Assembly (NCBI RefSeq): GCF_003072645.1
Contig: NZ_CP028897.1
Span: forward strand, 1,935,658-1,999,657
Length of the DNA: 64,000 bases
From: Dongshaea marina
Lineage (GTDB): Bacteria > Pseudomonadota > Gammaproteobacteria > Enterobacterales > Aeromonadaceae
Direction: 5' to 3'
Part shown: positions 16,671-24,538 of the stretch, piece after piece
How positions within the stretch are numbered: position 1 is the stretch's first letter
How the letters are laid out: every line of letters begins with the position of its first letter
Program-made: the position numbers and the translations under genes
Notes under the pieces: generated by a model
Databases searched by the model: none
Told to the model about the DNA's origin: nothing
What the model saw: only the letters and a program-made list of their open reading frames with translations

Positions 16671-19136
16671 GTGAGCTATCAGATCCTGATTGTGGAAGAT
16701 AACCCAGACGATGCATTTCTGACCCAGCGGCAGTTAAAAAAACAGGGGATGGATGTGAGTTTCCATGTGGTTGACTGTCGTGATGATTATTGCAGAGCCC
16801 TGGAAGAGAAGCGTTGGGATGCAATCCTTTCCGACTACAACCTGACCGATTTTACCGGGGGCGATGCGCTGGCTCTTTATAAAGAAACGGAACTCAGCTG
16901 CCCCTTTATCATGGTTTCCGGGATGATAGGTGAGGAGAAGGCGGTTCAGCTGATGCGTCTGGGGGCTCATGATTATGTGATGAAGAATAACCTGGAGCGT
17001 TTGCCTGGGGTGCTGGAGCGCGAGCTTGGAGAGGCAAAGGTTCGTCAGGAACGGATCATTTATCTTGAAAAACTCAAAGAGAGTGAGCTGCGTCACCGTA
17101 ACCTTATCTCCATGCTTCCGGATGGGATCGCCCTGGTGTCTCAGGAGGCGATCTTTTATCTCAATGACACGGCGCAACATATTCTCAAGCAGACTCATAA
17201 GTCACTTCCGCAGTCATTTGCTTCCCTGCTGATGCCCGATTGTGCCGAGTTTTTTACCAACCAGCTTGCGGAGCTCTTTGAAACAGGCCTGCCCTTTGAT
17301 GACTTGGAGGTGAAGACACAAAGCAACCTGGATGATCAGCGTTTGCTGCGGATCTCCGGGCGGTTACACAATGATGGGGGACAATCTTCGGCCCAGCTGG
17401 TGTTTCGTGATATTACGGATCATCGGGAAAATATGTTTCAGCTCAGGCTATGGAAACATATTAAGGATTATTGCACCGAAGGGATTATGGTCCTGAGTAG
17501 TAGCCGCAGTATTTTACTGGCCAACCGAGCCTGCTGCACCATGACGGGGTATTTGTCGGCGGAGCTGGAGGGGCAGGATTACCGCTTCCTGCACGCTGCA
17601 ATTCAGCCGACCTGTAGTTATCAGGAGATGTGGAACTCACTGGAGCTTGATGGCTACTGGCAGGGGCAGATCATCTGTCTGAGTAAGGATGGTGCCGAAT
17701 TTCCGGTGTGGATGACATTTTCCTGTGTGAGCAACCAGGAGGGAGATACCACCCATTACATTGCCATGTTTGTGGATATCTCTGAAAAGGAACACACCCG
17801 GCGTAAGATTGAGTACCTGGTCTCCCATGATCCCATTACCTCATTGCCGAACCGCGAGCAGTTGATGGAGCTTCTGCGGATCCGAACCCAGGACAGCCGA
17901 GGAGCTTTGAAGCTGCGCCCTTCGGTCTGTGTCTGTATCCGCTTTCAGGAGTTCGATAAGTTTCTGGCCCTGTGCGGGATCCAGGCCGGCGATCAGGCGA
18001 TTTCGGATGCCAGTGTCCGGCTTGGCGAGCTGGTGGAGTGGCGCGGAGAGCTGTTCTATTTCGGCTCTCAGGAGTTTGTGATCGTCACCGATCCCAGCCT
18101 CAATGAGAGCGAAGTGATCCTACTCTTAGATAAAATTCAAAGTCGCCTGGCCGAGCCCTATCTGGTAGAGCATCAGGATATGCTGTTAAGCACAGTACTG
18201 GGGGTCAGCTGGTTGGGGCGTGATGCCTTTGATGCAGAAGAAGCGATAAGCCATGCTCAGGCCGCCCTGCAGATCGCGGAGTCCCAATCGGAGGGGCTGC
18301 GGTTTTTTGAGGCCGATGAAAATGACAGGCTCAAGGATAGTTTCTGGCTGCAAAGAGAGCTTCGCCAGGCGTTGTCGCGCCAGGAATTTGAGCTGGTGTA
18401 CCAGGCCAAAGCGGATGCCAGAACCGGCGATCTTGTGGGGGCAGAGGCTCTGATCCGTTGGCATCACCCCAGGTTGGGGCTGATCCCTCCGGGCCGCTTC
18501 GTACCGATTGCAGAAACCACAGGATCGATCATCGATATTGGTCAATGGATCATCGACCAGTGTTGTCTGCAGATCCGCCAATGGCTCGACGATGGTTTGG
18601 TGCCGCCTTGTATCGCGGTGAATGTGGCCGCCCCTCAGATCTGTCAGGGAACCCTGTTCGATGATATATCTAAGGCACTATTGCGCCATGGCTTAAACGG
18701 CACCGCCCTTGGGATTGAGGTGACAGAGAGCCTGTTGATAGGTGACCCGCTTCAGGCCAAGCTCATTTTATCTTCGGTACGGGAGCTGGGGGTACAGATC
18801 TACCTGGATGATTTTGGGACCGGTTATTCAAGCCTGACCTATCTCAGTGAGTTGCCGATCGATAATCTTAAAATCGATCAATCCTTCATCGCGGATGTCA
18901 CCAAGAACCGAAACAATGCGGTGATCGCCCTGGCAACCATAGATCTGGCGCATCGTTTGGGCTGTAAGGTGACGGCCGAGGGCGTTGAGGATGAAGGGCA
19001 GCTTGATTTTCTCAATAGCAACCAGTGTGATGAGATCCAGGGTTACCTGTTGAGTCAGCCCCTGTCTCCCAACGAGTTTTGCGAAAGATTTCTCAAACAG
19101 GGGGTGCCACTACAGGTATTAAGAACTAACAACTGA
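16671..19136 (+). CDS. REC-PAS-PAS-GGDEF-EAL protein, probable c-di-GMP phosphodiesterase
   Basis: The 821-residue cytoplasmic protein has a receiver at about 1-120 (IVEDNPDD), PAS domains at about 140-250 and 260-375, a GGDEF domain at about 385-545 and an EAL domain at about 560-810. The GGDEF site is degenerate (FGSQEFV), so it should not make c-di-GMP. The EAL domain keeps AEALIRW, the DDFGTGYSS loop, KIDQSFI and TAEGVE and looks active. The GTG start at 16671 follows AAGGGGCATCACG. It is the last gene of the unit, and is likely the output that lowers c-di-GMP on a signal through the binding protein and kinase. Confidence 0.9.
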   Translation: MSYQILIVEDNPDDAFLTQRQLKKQGMDVSFHVVDCRDDYCRALEEKRWDAILSDYNLTDFTGGDALALYKETELSCPFIMVSGMIGEEKAVQLMRLGAHDYVMKNNLERLPGVLERELGEAKVRQERIIYLEKLKESELRHRNLISMLPDGIALVSQEAIFYLNDTAQHILKQTHKSLPQSFASLLMPDCAEFFTNQLAELFETGLPFDDLEVKTQSNLDDQRLLRISGRLHNDGGQSSAQLVFRDITDHRENMFQLRLWKHIKDYCTEGIMVLSSSRSILLANRACCTMTGYLSAELEGQDYRFLHAAIQPTCSYQEMWNSLELDGYWQGQIICLSKDGAEFPVWMTFSCVSNQEGDTTHYIAMFVDISEKEHTRRKIEYLVSHDPITSLPNREQLMELLRIRTQDSRGALKLRPSVCVCIRFQEFDKFLALCGIQAGDQAISDASVRLGELVEWRGELFYFGSQEFVIVTDPSLNESEVILLLDKIQSRLAEPYLVEHQDMLLSTVLGVSWLGRDAFDAEEAISHAQAALQIAESQSEGLRFFEADENDRLKDSFWLQRELRQALSRQEFELVYQAKADARTGDLVGAEALIRWHHPRLGLIPPGRFVPIAETTGSIIDIGQWIIDQCCLQIRQWLDDGLVPPCIAVNVAAPQICQGTLFDDISKALLRHGLNGTALGIEVTESLLIGDPLQAKLILSSVRELGVQIYLDDFGTGYSSLTYLSELPIDNLKIDQSFIADVTKNRNNAVIALATIDLAHRLGCKVTAEGVEDEGQLDFLNSNQCDEIQGYLLSQPLSPNEFCERFLKQGVPLQVLRTNN

Positions 19137-19236
19137 TGGATCCTCTGTATACTTCCGGGGCTACTTTTCGCCCCATAGGAGCAGGGATGGGCTATATCTA
19201 TACTAAATAGGCGAGCAGGAGAGCTGGAAGCGGACT

Positions 19237-19512
19237 GTGTCTAACATAATTATCATAGTGACATGTATCCTGATACTGTTTTTGGCACCCGTGGGGCTGC
19301 ATATCTATGTGGCAACCCAGCGCACCTCTGATTCGACAGAAAGGGAGATACTCAAAACCCGCCATGAAGCCAGAAAGTGTCTGCGGCTGGTGTCGAAAAA
19401 GAGATATAAGTCTGCCCTGGTGGTTTGTGAGTCAGCGACCAACAAGAGTAGTGACCCAGCGGTTTTGAGGGCTTATGAAAAGGCGAAAACTGAGCTTCAA
19501 AAGAGTGACTAA
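19237..19512 (+). CDS. Small membrane-anchored protein of unknown function
   Basis: The 91-residue protein has one N-terminal membrane helix (about 3-25) and a basic helical remainder (ARKCLRLVSKKRYKSALVVC), possibly a single TPR-like hairpin. The GTG start at 19237 has GGAAG upstream. It follows the EAL gene by 100 bases. I do not recognise the family. Confidence 0.5.
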   Translation: MSNIIIIVTCILILFLAPVGLHIYVATQRTSDSTEREILKTRHEARKCLRLVSKKRYKSALVVCESATNKSSDPAVLRAYEKAKTELQKSD

Positions 19513-19539
19513 TCCTGTTCGGTTTTGCTGCGGTTTCTA

Positions 19540-19835
19540 ATTCTAAAATCACGTCCGGGCTATTTTCTTCCCCACCCGCGTGAGCTGATGCTCATGTGGA
19601 ATCCCCACATCTCCTCAGCCTTGCTGATGGAACAAGTTGCCAGCTGCAGAAGCATACTTGCAAGCTCGGCAGGGCACAGCGGGTTTTAAGGGGAAAACCT
19701 CATGCCAATCTATCCTGTGTTTAACTACCATTGCTCTATAGCTGGCGGCCGCTTGCAACGGTTCTCCAGGCCTCTGGTCGCCGGCTGTGTCGAATTCTAC
19801 CACTGTGATCCCCATCCTCAGGGTGGGGATTTTTT
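19540..19835 (+). ncRNA. Candidate structured non-coding RNA ending in a strong terminator
   Basis: This 395-bp gap has no convincing reading frame but is full of paired segments. GCTGA/TCAGC encloses ATGTGG-AATCC-CCACAT (about 19579-19620). GGTTTT/AAAACC occurs near 19683-19700. AGCTGGCG/CGCCGGCT encloses CCAG-GCCT-CTGG (about 19740-19790). The series ends in a 10-bp terminator stem with a T-run. No promoter was identified, so the 5' end is a guess. A structured leader of the small gene at 19908 is the alternative, but the terminator before that gene would then act as an attenuator. Confidence 0.4.
19808..19835 (+). terminator. Strong intrinsic terminator
   Basis: ATCCCCATCC and GGGTGGGGAT form a 10-bp stem (one G-T pair) around TCA, followed at once by TTTTT. 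There is no gene immediately upstream, so it ends either the signalling operon transcript (stop at 19512) or a separate small RNA. Confidence 0.8.
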
Positions 19836-19907
19836 ATCTCTCATCCCTCTATCTGGCCTACTCCGTGCTAGTACCTGTTTGGAGCCAACTATTTGACTGG
19901 AGCAGGT

Positions 19908-20111
19908 ATGAACGCACGACAGAGGCTAGTCCAGGCTCTCAAAGAGATTGAAGCCGAGGAGGGAGTCGAAGTTGCAAGTACAATCCTGGCTGCATCGCTT
20001 TTGACCATCGCAGAGAGAGCCTCAGATGGCCGGATGTCATGGGCCATTGATTCCGGGATTGTGAGCGGTGAGCTGGTGGCTGAGATCAGGCAGAAACTTG
20101 TAATCAATTAG
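19908..20111 (+). CDS. Small hypothetical protein (67 aa)
   Basis: The helical, acidic protein (ALKEIEAEEGVEVASTILAA) has a good GGAGCAGG site 1-9 bases before ATG 19908. There are no membrane segments or known motifs. An in-frame TTG 5 codons earlier is less likely. It forms a run with the next small gene 21 bases away. Confidence 0.5.
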   Translation: MNARQRLVQALKEIEAEEGVEVASTILAASLLTIAERASDGRMSWAIDSGIVSGELVAEIRQKLVIN

Positions 20112-20132
20112 AGACAGGATAAGGGTTCAGGG

Positions 20133-20426
20133 ATGATGGAGCTTGGATGGGATACTCATAATATCTGGAACAGGGCTCAGGATCTCTTACTGGAGGTCAG
20201 AGCTGAGAAACAAAGAGCCTGGCTTACCACATTAAACCAGACCTATTGCTATCTGGTGGAGATCACGGCTGCCGATGAGCACAGTTTTAAGGGAGAGGTT
20301 AAGAAGATCATTCCCGGACTGAACTATCCAACCCGGGGGGCTGCGAATCCCGGGTTACCTAAGCATACCGGAATGGAGGCTCAATTCTCGGCGAAGCATA
20401 TCCTTGATGTGTCGGACTTTTTTTAA
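20133..20426 (+). CDS. Small hypothetical protein (97 aa)
   Basis: The soluble protein begins MMELGWDTHNIWNRAQDLL; the first or second ATG could be used. It has no recognised domain. Codon use resembles the neighbours. Its position between the 67-residue gene and the cysteine-rich paralogue suggests it belongs to the signalling island, but no function can be proposed. Confidence 0.5.
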   Translation: MMELGWDTHNIWNRAQDLLLEVRAEKQRAWLTTLNQTYCYLVEITAADEHSFKGEVKKIIPGLNYPTRGAANPGLPKHTGMEAQFSAKHILDVSDFF

Positions 20427-20533
20427 CGGGTGCAGAGGGTTCCTGACTTTGTTGATCTGAGTCGTATGGCTCACTTTGTGGGTCTATACTAAAACTGTGA
20501 CAAAAACCTGTCAGATCTGACAATGGAGTCTTG

Positions 20534-20905
20534 ATGCAGGGATTCAAAAAATGCTCAATGTGCTCTCATCAATGGAAAACCAGAGCCGAGTTTATTGCTG
20601 ATCCCTATGTCATCCTCATTGGATACAAGGCCGACTTTCAGAATCTTGACGAAGGGTTATTCCTGTTTACTCATCAGACCGGGGAGTGTCAGTCTACCTT
20701 GGCCCTTGAGGTCGGGGGTTTTAAAGATCTCTACCATGGCGCTCTTTACACCGAGCGCAAAGCCGGTGGCCCGGAGTGCCCGCTCTACTGCCAAGATGTG
20801 AACCAGCTAGTCAGGTGCCAGGCAAAGTGTGAGTGTGCTTACATCCGGGAGGTGATGCAGATTTTCAGATCTGAAAAAGATCTCAAGAACGAGGAGCCCT
20901 CTTAA
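20534..20905 (+). CDS. Cysteine-rich putative metal-binding protein, paralogue of 8706-9089
   Basis: The 123-residue protein aligns over its length with the protein at 8706-9089. Shared blocks are CSMCSHQWKTRAEFIADP (CPCCHERWRCREEFLADP in the other), GYKADFQNLDEGLFLFTHQ, GGPECPLYCQD and CQAKCECAYIREVMQI. The Cys pattern suggests metal binding. GGAG lies 6 bases before ATG 20534. The two copies bracket the 9.1-20.4 kb signalling genes in opposite orientation. Function unknown. Confidence 0.62.
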   Translation: MQGFKKCSMCSHQWKTRAEFIADPYVILIGYKADFQNLDEGLFLFTHQTGECQSTLALEVGGFKDLYHGALYTERKAGGPECPLYCQDVNQLVRCQAKCECAYIREVMQIFRSEKDLKNEEPS

Positions 20906-21043
20906 CCCTGCTGTTTTAGCACTTGGTGGTCATTTAGATGCCCGGGATGATTCAGTGGGCCGGGTTTTGTGTCATTTCTGTCAATTGCCCTGTACAGGCA
21001 AACTCTCTATGTTGAGCCTCTTTAGGATAGCACGGGGCTATGG

Positions 21044-21301
21044 ATGGCTATCGAGATTATCAATTGGATCAACCTAGGATTTGGCTTTTTTGCAATACTC
21101 TACCTATCCATCAACTTCATGGGCTGGATAGAACAATTATGGTGCGACATGGGGGAGAGTGCTTCTAACCAGAGCCCGGCACGCGGGGTTTTAGAGTATT
21201 CAGCTTTCTACATCGGTGTGATCTTTTTAACCGCTTTGCTCTGGTGGATCTACTTTTCGTGGTTGGAGCAGCTTAGCGGGATGGAGTTTTTTGATTTATA
21301 A
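21044..21301 (+). CDS. Small two-helix membrane protein
   Basis: The 85-residue protein has membrane helices at about 8-30 (INLGFGFFAILYLSINFMGW) and 52-75 (SAFYIGVIFLTALLWWIYFSW), separated by a polar loop. No family was recognised. The start is ATG 21044; an out-of-frame ATG lies 4 bases earlier. Confidence 0.5.
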   Translation: MAIEIINWINLGFGFFAILYLSINFMGWIEQLWCDMGESASNQSPARGVLEYSAFYIGVIFLTALLWWIYFSWLEQLSGMEFFDL

Positions 21302-21428
21302 GCAACCCGGGATAATCCGAAAGTGTTCTAGTGAGTGATGTGTCACGAAACCCCTTATACAACAGGGCCCTGTTATCGTTCGGTGCTATGCTGTAAGTAA
21401 CAACCCGCATGTTTTGTAAGAGTGCTTT

Positions 21429-21455
21429 GGCTCCCTGCCGTTGAGGTAGGGAGCC
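21429..21455 (+). promoter_or_regulatory. Hairpin in the leader of the H-NS-like gene
   Basis: GGCTCCCTGCC and GGTAGGGAGCC form an 11-bp stem with one mismatch around GTTGA, 25 bases before the start codon. There is no T-run, so it is more likely a leader structure than a terminator. Confidence 0.4.
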
Positions 21456-21479
21456 GGGGCTCGTCGTTGAGGATGCATG

Positions 21480-21869
21480 ATGAGTGACTTTTCAAAGACA
21501 TTGCTGAATATTCGTCGTCTGCGTTCCCACTGCCGAAAATTGACGCTTGAGCAGCTTGAAATGGGCGTGAAAAAGCTGAGCCGGTTGGTTGAAGAGCTGA
21601 GGTGCGATCAGGAGCGCGAGGCCGAGTCTCGTTCCCGTCAAAAAATGAATATTGCGCAATACCTTCAAAACAGACTTGCAGATGGCATCAGTCCAGGAGA
21701 TCTGTTTAAACAACTCAATGGTAAAAGTAGTAAACATCCGGCGCGTTACCGTTACTGGGATGAGCGAGGTGTCATCCACACCTGGAATGGCTATGGACGT
21801 CAGCCTCAGGTGATTCAACGCGCTTTACACGAGGGGCATCGTCTGGATGAGTTTTTAATCAGGTTGTGA
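21480..21869 (+). CDS. H-NS family nucleoid-associated protein
   Basis: The 129-residue protein follows the H-NS pattern closely. It has an N-terminal dimerisation helix pair (MSDFSKTLLNIRRLRSHCRK, cf. LNNIRTLRAQ in H-NS), the linker LADGISPGDL (IADGIDPNEL) and the C-terminal DNA-binding motif RYWDERGVIHTWNGYGRQP with the GR core. Known role: it binds curved AT-rich DNA and silences foreign genes. Two ATGs lie in tandem at 21477 and 21480; the second gives the usual MS start. It is probably a second H-NS-like gene, coupled to the zinc-finger gene 10 bases on. Confidence 0.85.
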   Translation: MSDFSKTLLNIRRLRSHCRKLTLEQLEMGVKKLSRLVEELRCDQEREAESRSRQKMNIAQYLQNRLADGISPGDLFKQLNGKSSKHPARYRYWDERGVIHTWNGYGRQPQVIQRALHEGHRLDEFLIRL

Positions 21870-21879
21870 GGGCTGCTGT

Positions 21880-22425
21880 ATGGGGATCATCGACCTTCGT
21901 TGTTATGAATGCATGGGCTCCGGGCTTGATCATCAGGAGATGTCTCGCTGTCGGATCTGCAAGGGACATGGCGAGTTTGACAGTGAGTATGAGCTGCTAC
22001 AAGCCGTCATTCGCCAGGCGGAAGAGAAACAACTGGTCGTGATTGAGCGGATTTGTGAATTAGTGTTCAGCCGAGTTCAGCAGGCGCTACATACGGATAA
22101 TGGCTGGGTGAAATCGAAGAGCGAACGCCACCAGGAGCTGTGTGATGTTTTTTTTGCGCCGAGCCATAATCAGCTGATGATGCCCTGGGATGCCTGGGAG
22201 ATCTATGCTCTGTATCGTGGTGTTTCGGGAGCGCTCTCCCGGTTGGGAGCTCAGGTGATGCAGCAGTGCCATGAGCACCAGTGGCAAAGGTATGCCAATG
22301 AAGTTGGCCACCGCAGTGCCCTGCGGATGATCCGCCGCGCCAAGCGAACGCCGAAAAAAACAGCCGAGCGCTGGCAGTATCTGTTATCTGAGAGTTGGAT
22401 GGATCAAGAGGGACAAACATCCTGA
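21880..22425 (+). CDS. Protein with DnaJ-like CxxCxGxG zinc motif
   Basis: The 181-residue protein has an N-terminal treble of cysteines arranged as CYECMGSG and CRICKGHG (about 8-30), the zinc-binding repeat seen in DnaJ. The remainder is helical with a basic end (RMIRRAKRTPKKTAERW). There is no J domain. Ten bases separate it from the H-NS-like gene, so the two are co-transcribed. It may act in nucleic-acid or protein binding together with H-NS, but that is a guess. Confidence 0.6.
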   Translation: MGIIDLRCYECMGSGLDHQEMSRCRICKGHGEFDSEYELLQAVIRQAEEKQLVVIERICELVFSRVQQALHTDNGWVKSKSERHQELCDVFFAPSHNQLMMPWDAWEIYALYRGVSGALSRLGAQVMQQCHEHQWQRYANEVGHRSALRMIRRAKRTPKKTAERWQYLLSESWMDQEGQTS

Positions 22426-22443
22426 GAAGAAGCGGTTTGTCCC
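22410..22443. terminator. Inverted repeat overlapping the stop of the zinc-motif gene
   Basis: GGGACAAAC and GTTTGTCCC form a 9-bp perfect stem with a 16-base loop, placed between two convergent genes. No T-run follows on either strand, so efficiency is uncertain. Confidence 0.4.
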
Positions 22444-22456
22444 GATGTTCCGTTTG

Positions 22457-22636
22457 CTACTCATCTCTGTCATAGCTACGCTGCACCAGCTTCCAGTGGT
22501 GCTCGGGATCCCGGGTCTTAGGAAGTGCTCCATCAACCATCACCCGAAGATAATTATCCAGAAGATTTCCATCCTGATCTATCTCTTGGTATAGATCGCC
22601 AGCTCTGGCCTCTTGTTCAGGACTTTTGATGACCAT
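22457..22636 (-). CDS. Small hypothetical protein (59 aa)
   Basis: On the minus strand an ATG at 22636, with a strong GGAGG 7 bases upstream, opens a 59-codon frame ending at TAG 22457. The protein starts MVIKSPEQEARAGDLYQEID, ends HHWKLVQRSYDRDE, is acidic and soluble, and has no known motif. The ribosome site and lack of a competing frame make it a credible small gene. Confidence 0.6.
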   Translation of the reverse strand: MVIKSPEQEARAGDLYQEIDQDGNLLDNYLRVMVDGALPKTRDPEHHWKLVQRSYDRDE

Positions 22637-22798
22637 GCTATCGCCTCCATTAACCTGCTCACTAAAAGTTTAGTGGATCCTGGCTGACTCACCCACAGGA
22701 TGAATTCTGCTTCTAACTCCCCAGCTGGCTGCAACAGAGATTGCTGCTGTCGGGGGAGTTTGTTACATTTGCAGTTCCTCTTTTTTTTTGAGTTACCT

Positions 22799-24538
22799 AT
22801 GAAGGTTTTTTGCCGGTTAGCCTGGTTTTTTAAACGTTATTGGCGTCGTTATCTGGCTGCCGTGTCGCTGCTATTTCTGGTTGCCTTGCTCAACTTGATC
22901 CCACCCTGGATCGTCGGACGGGTGGTTGACCGGTTCCTGCACCAGGGGCTGAGTGGCGCACAATTTCTGCTATTCATCGGGAGCTTGCTGTTAATTGGAC
23001 TGGCGGTGTACGCCCTTCGCTATCTGTGGCGAGTGTTACTGTTCGGGGCTTCCTATCGGCTGAGCTTCTTATTGCGCAATCAGCTCTACCAACACTTTCT
23101 GGCGATGGACCGGGGGTTTTTCCGCAAGCACAATACCGGCGAGTTGATGGCCCATGCCACCAATGATGTACAGGCGGTCGAGATGGTCGCGGCCCAGGGG
23201 ATCCTGACCCTGGTTGACTCCCTGGTGATGGGCTCTATGGTGCTGGTGGTGATGGCCAGTGGCTATAGCTGGCAACTCACGATCCTGAGCTTACTGCCGC
23301 TGCCCGTCATGGCGTACCTGACCCGACGTCTCGGGCAACAGATCTACTGCGGGTTTCATGAGTCTCAACATGTATTTTCCGAGCTCAACAATAAGGTACA
23401 GGAGAGCCTGTCTGGGATCCGGGTGCTTAAATCCTTTGCCGTCGAATCCCTTGAACAGGAGAGTTTTTCAAGGCTAACCCGACAGGCGATGGCTGCCAAT
23501 ATGCGAGTGGCCCGTTTAGACGCACGGTTTGGGCCGGTGATCCACCTGTGTGTGGCGTTTTCTTATCTGTTCGCAGTTGCCGGTGGTGGTTATCTCATTG
23601 TGGATAAACAGATGACCCTGGGAGAGTTGACCAGTTTTACTCTCTATCTGGGGCAGCTGATCTGGCCGATGTTTGCTCTGGCCTGGCTATTTAATCTTCT
23701 TGAGCGGGGCAATGCATCAAGTGAGCGGATTGAGCGCCTGCTGGCCGAACACAGCCGGGTCGCAGAACCAAAGTCACCCCGCGAGTTTGCCAGTCATTTT
23801 CCCTTGGAGGCACGGGGGCTTGGATATCATTATGGATCTGATGAGTTTTCCCTTAGCGGCATCGACTTTTCTTTGCAACCCGGGCAGATGTTGGGGCTGG
23901 TTGGCAGAACCGGGGCGGGCAAGAGCTCTTTGCTGCAGCTTTTGATGCGCCTGGACGATCCCTCCCGGGGGCAGATCTTGCTTGGGGGTGTTCCCCTGAG
24001 CCAGCTGCCTTTAGCTCAGGTGCGGACCCAATTTGCCTGTGTTCCGCAGCAGGCATTTTTGTTTTCAATGACCATCGCTGAAAATATCGCCATCGGCAAG
24101 TCCGGCGCCACCCAGGAGGAGATCGAGTGGGCCGCCCGAATCGCCTGCGTGGATCAGGATATTTGCCGACTTGAGCACGGCTATCAAACCCAGGTTGGTG
24201 AGCGTGGTGTCACCCTGTCCGGCGGGCAGAAGCAGCGTATCGCCATTGCCCGGGCGCTGTTACTGGATGCTCCCTACCTTATTCTGGATGATGCTCTGTC
24301 CGCGGTGGATGCGCGAACTGAGCATCTGATCCTCAATCATCTGCTCAATGCCTGTCAGGATAGGGCGCTGATTATCGCATCCCATCGCATGTCTGCGGTT
24401 GAGCTGGCGAGTGAAATTCTGGTGTTAGAGCGGGGCGCTATCACAGAGCGGGGCACCCATCAGCAGCTGATGATGAATTTGGGCTGGTATGCCCGAATGG
24501 TTCGTTTTCAGCGAATTGAGCAGGATCTGGAGGCATGA
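22799..24538 (+). CDS. mdlA: ABC transporter, permease-ATPase half, MdlA type
   Basis: This 579-residue half-transporter has six membrane helices in the first 310 residues, then an ATPase domain. Walker A is GRTGAGKSS, the signature LSGGQKQR, and Walker B YLILDDALSAVD, with D in place of the usual catalytic E, as in the degenerate site of heterodimeric exporters. The start (MKVFCRLAWFFKRYWRRYL) matches E. coli MdlA (MRLFAQLSWYFRREWRRYL), so ATG 22799 is chosen over an upstream ATG at 22700. It overlaps mdlB by four bases and should form a heterodimeric exporter of unknown substrate. Confidence 0.9.
   Translation: MKVFCRLAWFFKRYWRRYLAAVSLLFLVALLNLIPPWIVGRVVDRFLHQGLSGAQFLLFIGSLLLIGLAVYALRYLWRVLLFGASYRLSFLLRNQLYQHFLAMDRGFFRKHNTGELMAHATNDVQAVEMVAAQGILTLVDSLVMGSMVLVVMASGYSWQLTILSLLPLPVMAYLTRRLGQQIYCGFHESQHVFSELNNKVQESLSGIRVLKSFAVESLEQESFSRLTRQAMAANMRVARLDARFGPVIHLCVAFSYLFAVAGGGYLIVDKQMTLGELTSFTLYLGQLIWPMFALAWLFNLLERGNASSERIERLLAEHSRVAEPKSPREFASHFPLEARGLGYHYGSDEFSLSGIDFSLQPGQMLGLVGRTGAGKSSLLQLLMRLDDPSRGQILLGGVPLSQLPLAQVRTQFACVPQQAFLFSMTIAENIAIGKSGATQEEIEWAARIACVDQDICRLEHGYQTQVGERGVTLSGGQKQRIAIARALLLDAPYLILDDALSAVDARTEHLILNHLLNACQDRALIIASHRMSAVELASEILVLERGAITERGTHQQLMMNLGWYARMVRFQRIEQDLEA

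Noticed and set aside
22700-22798. 33-codon N-terminal extension of MdlA
   Set aside because: The extension is Cys-rich and unlike the family; the protein from 22799 aligns with E. coli MdlA from its first residue.
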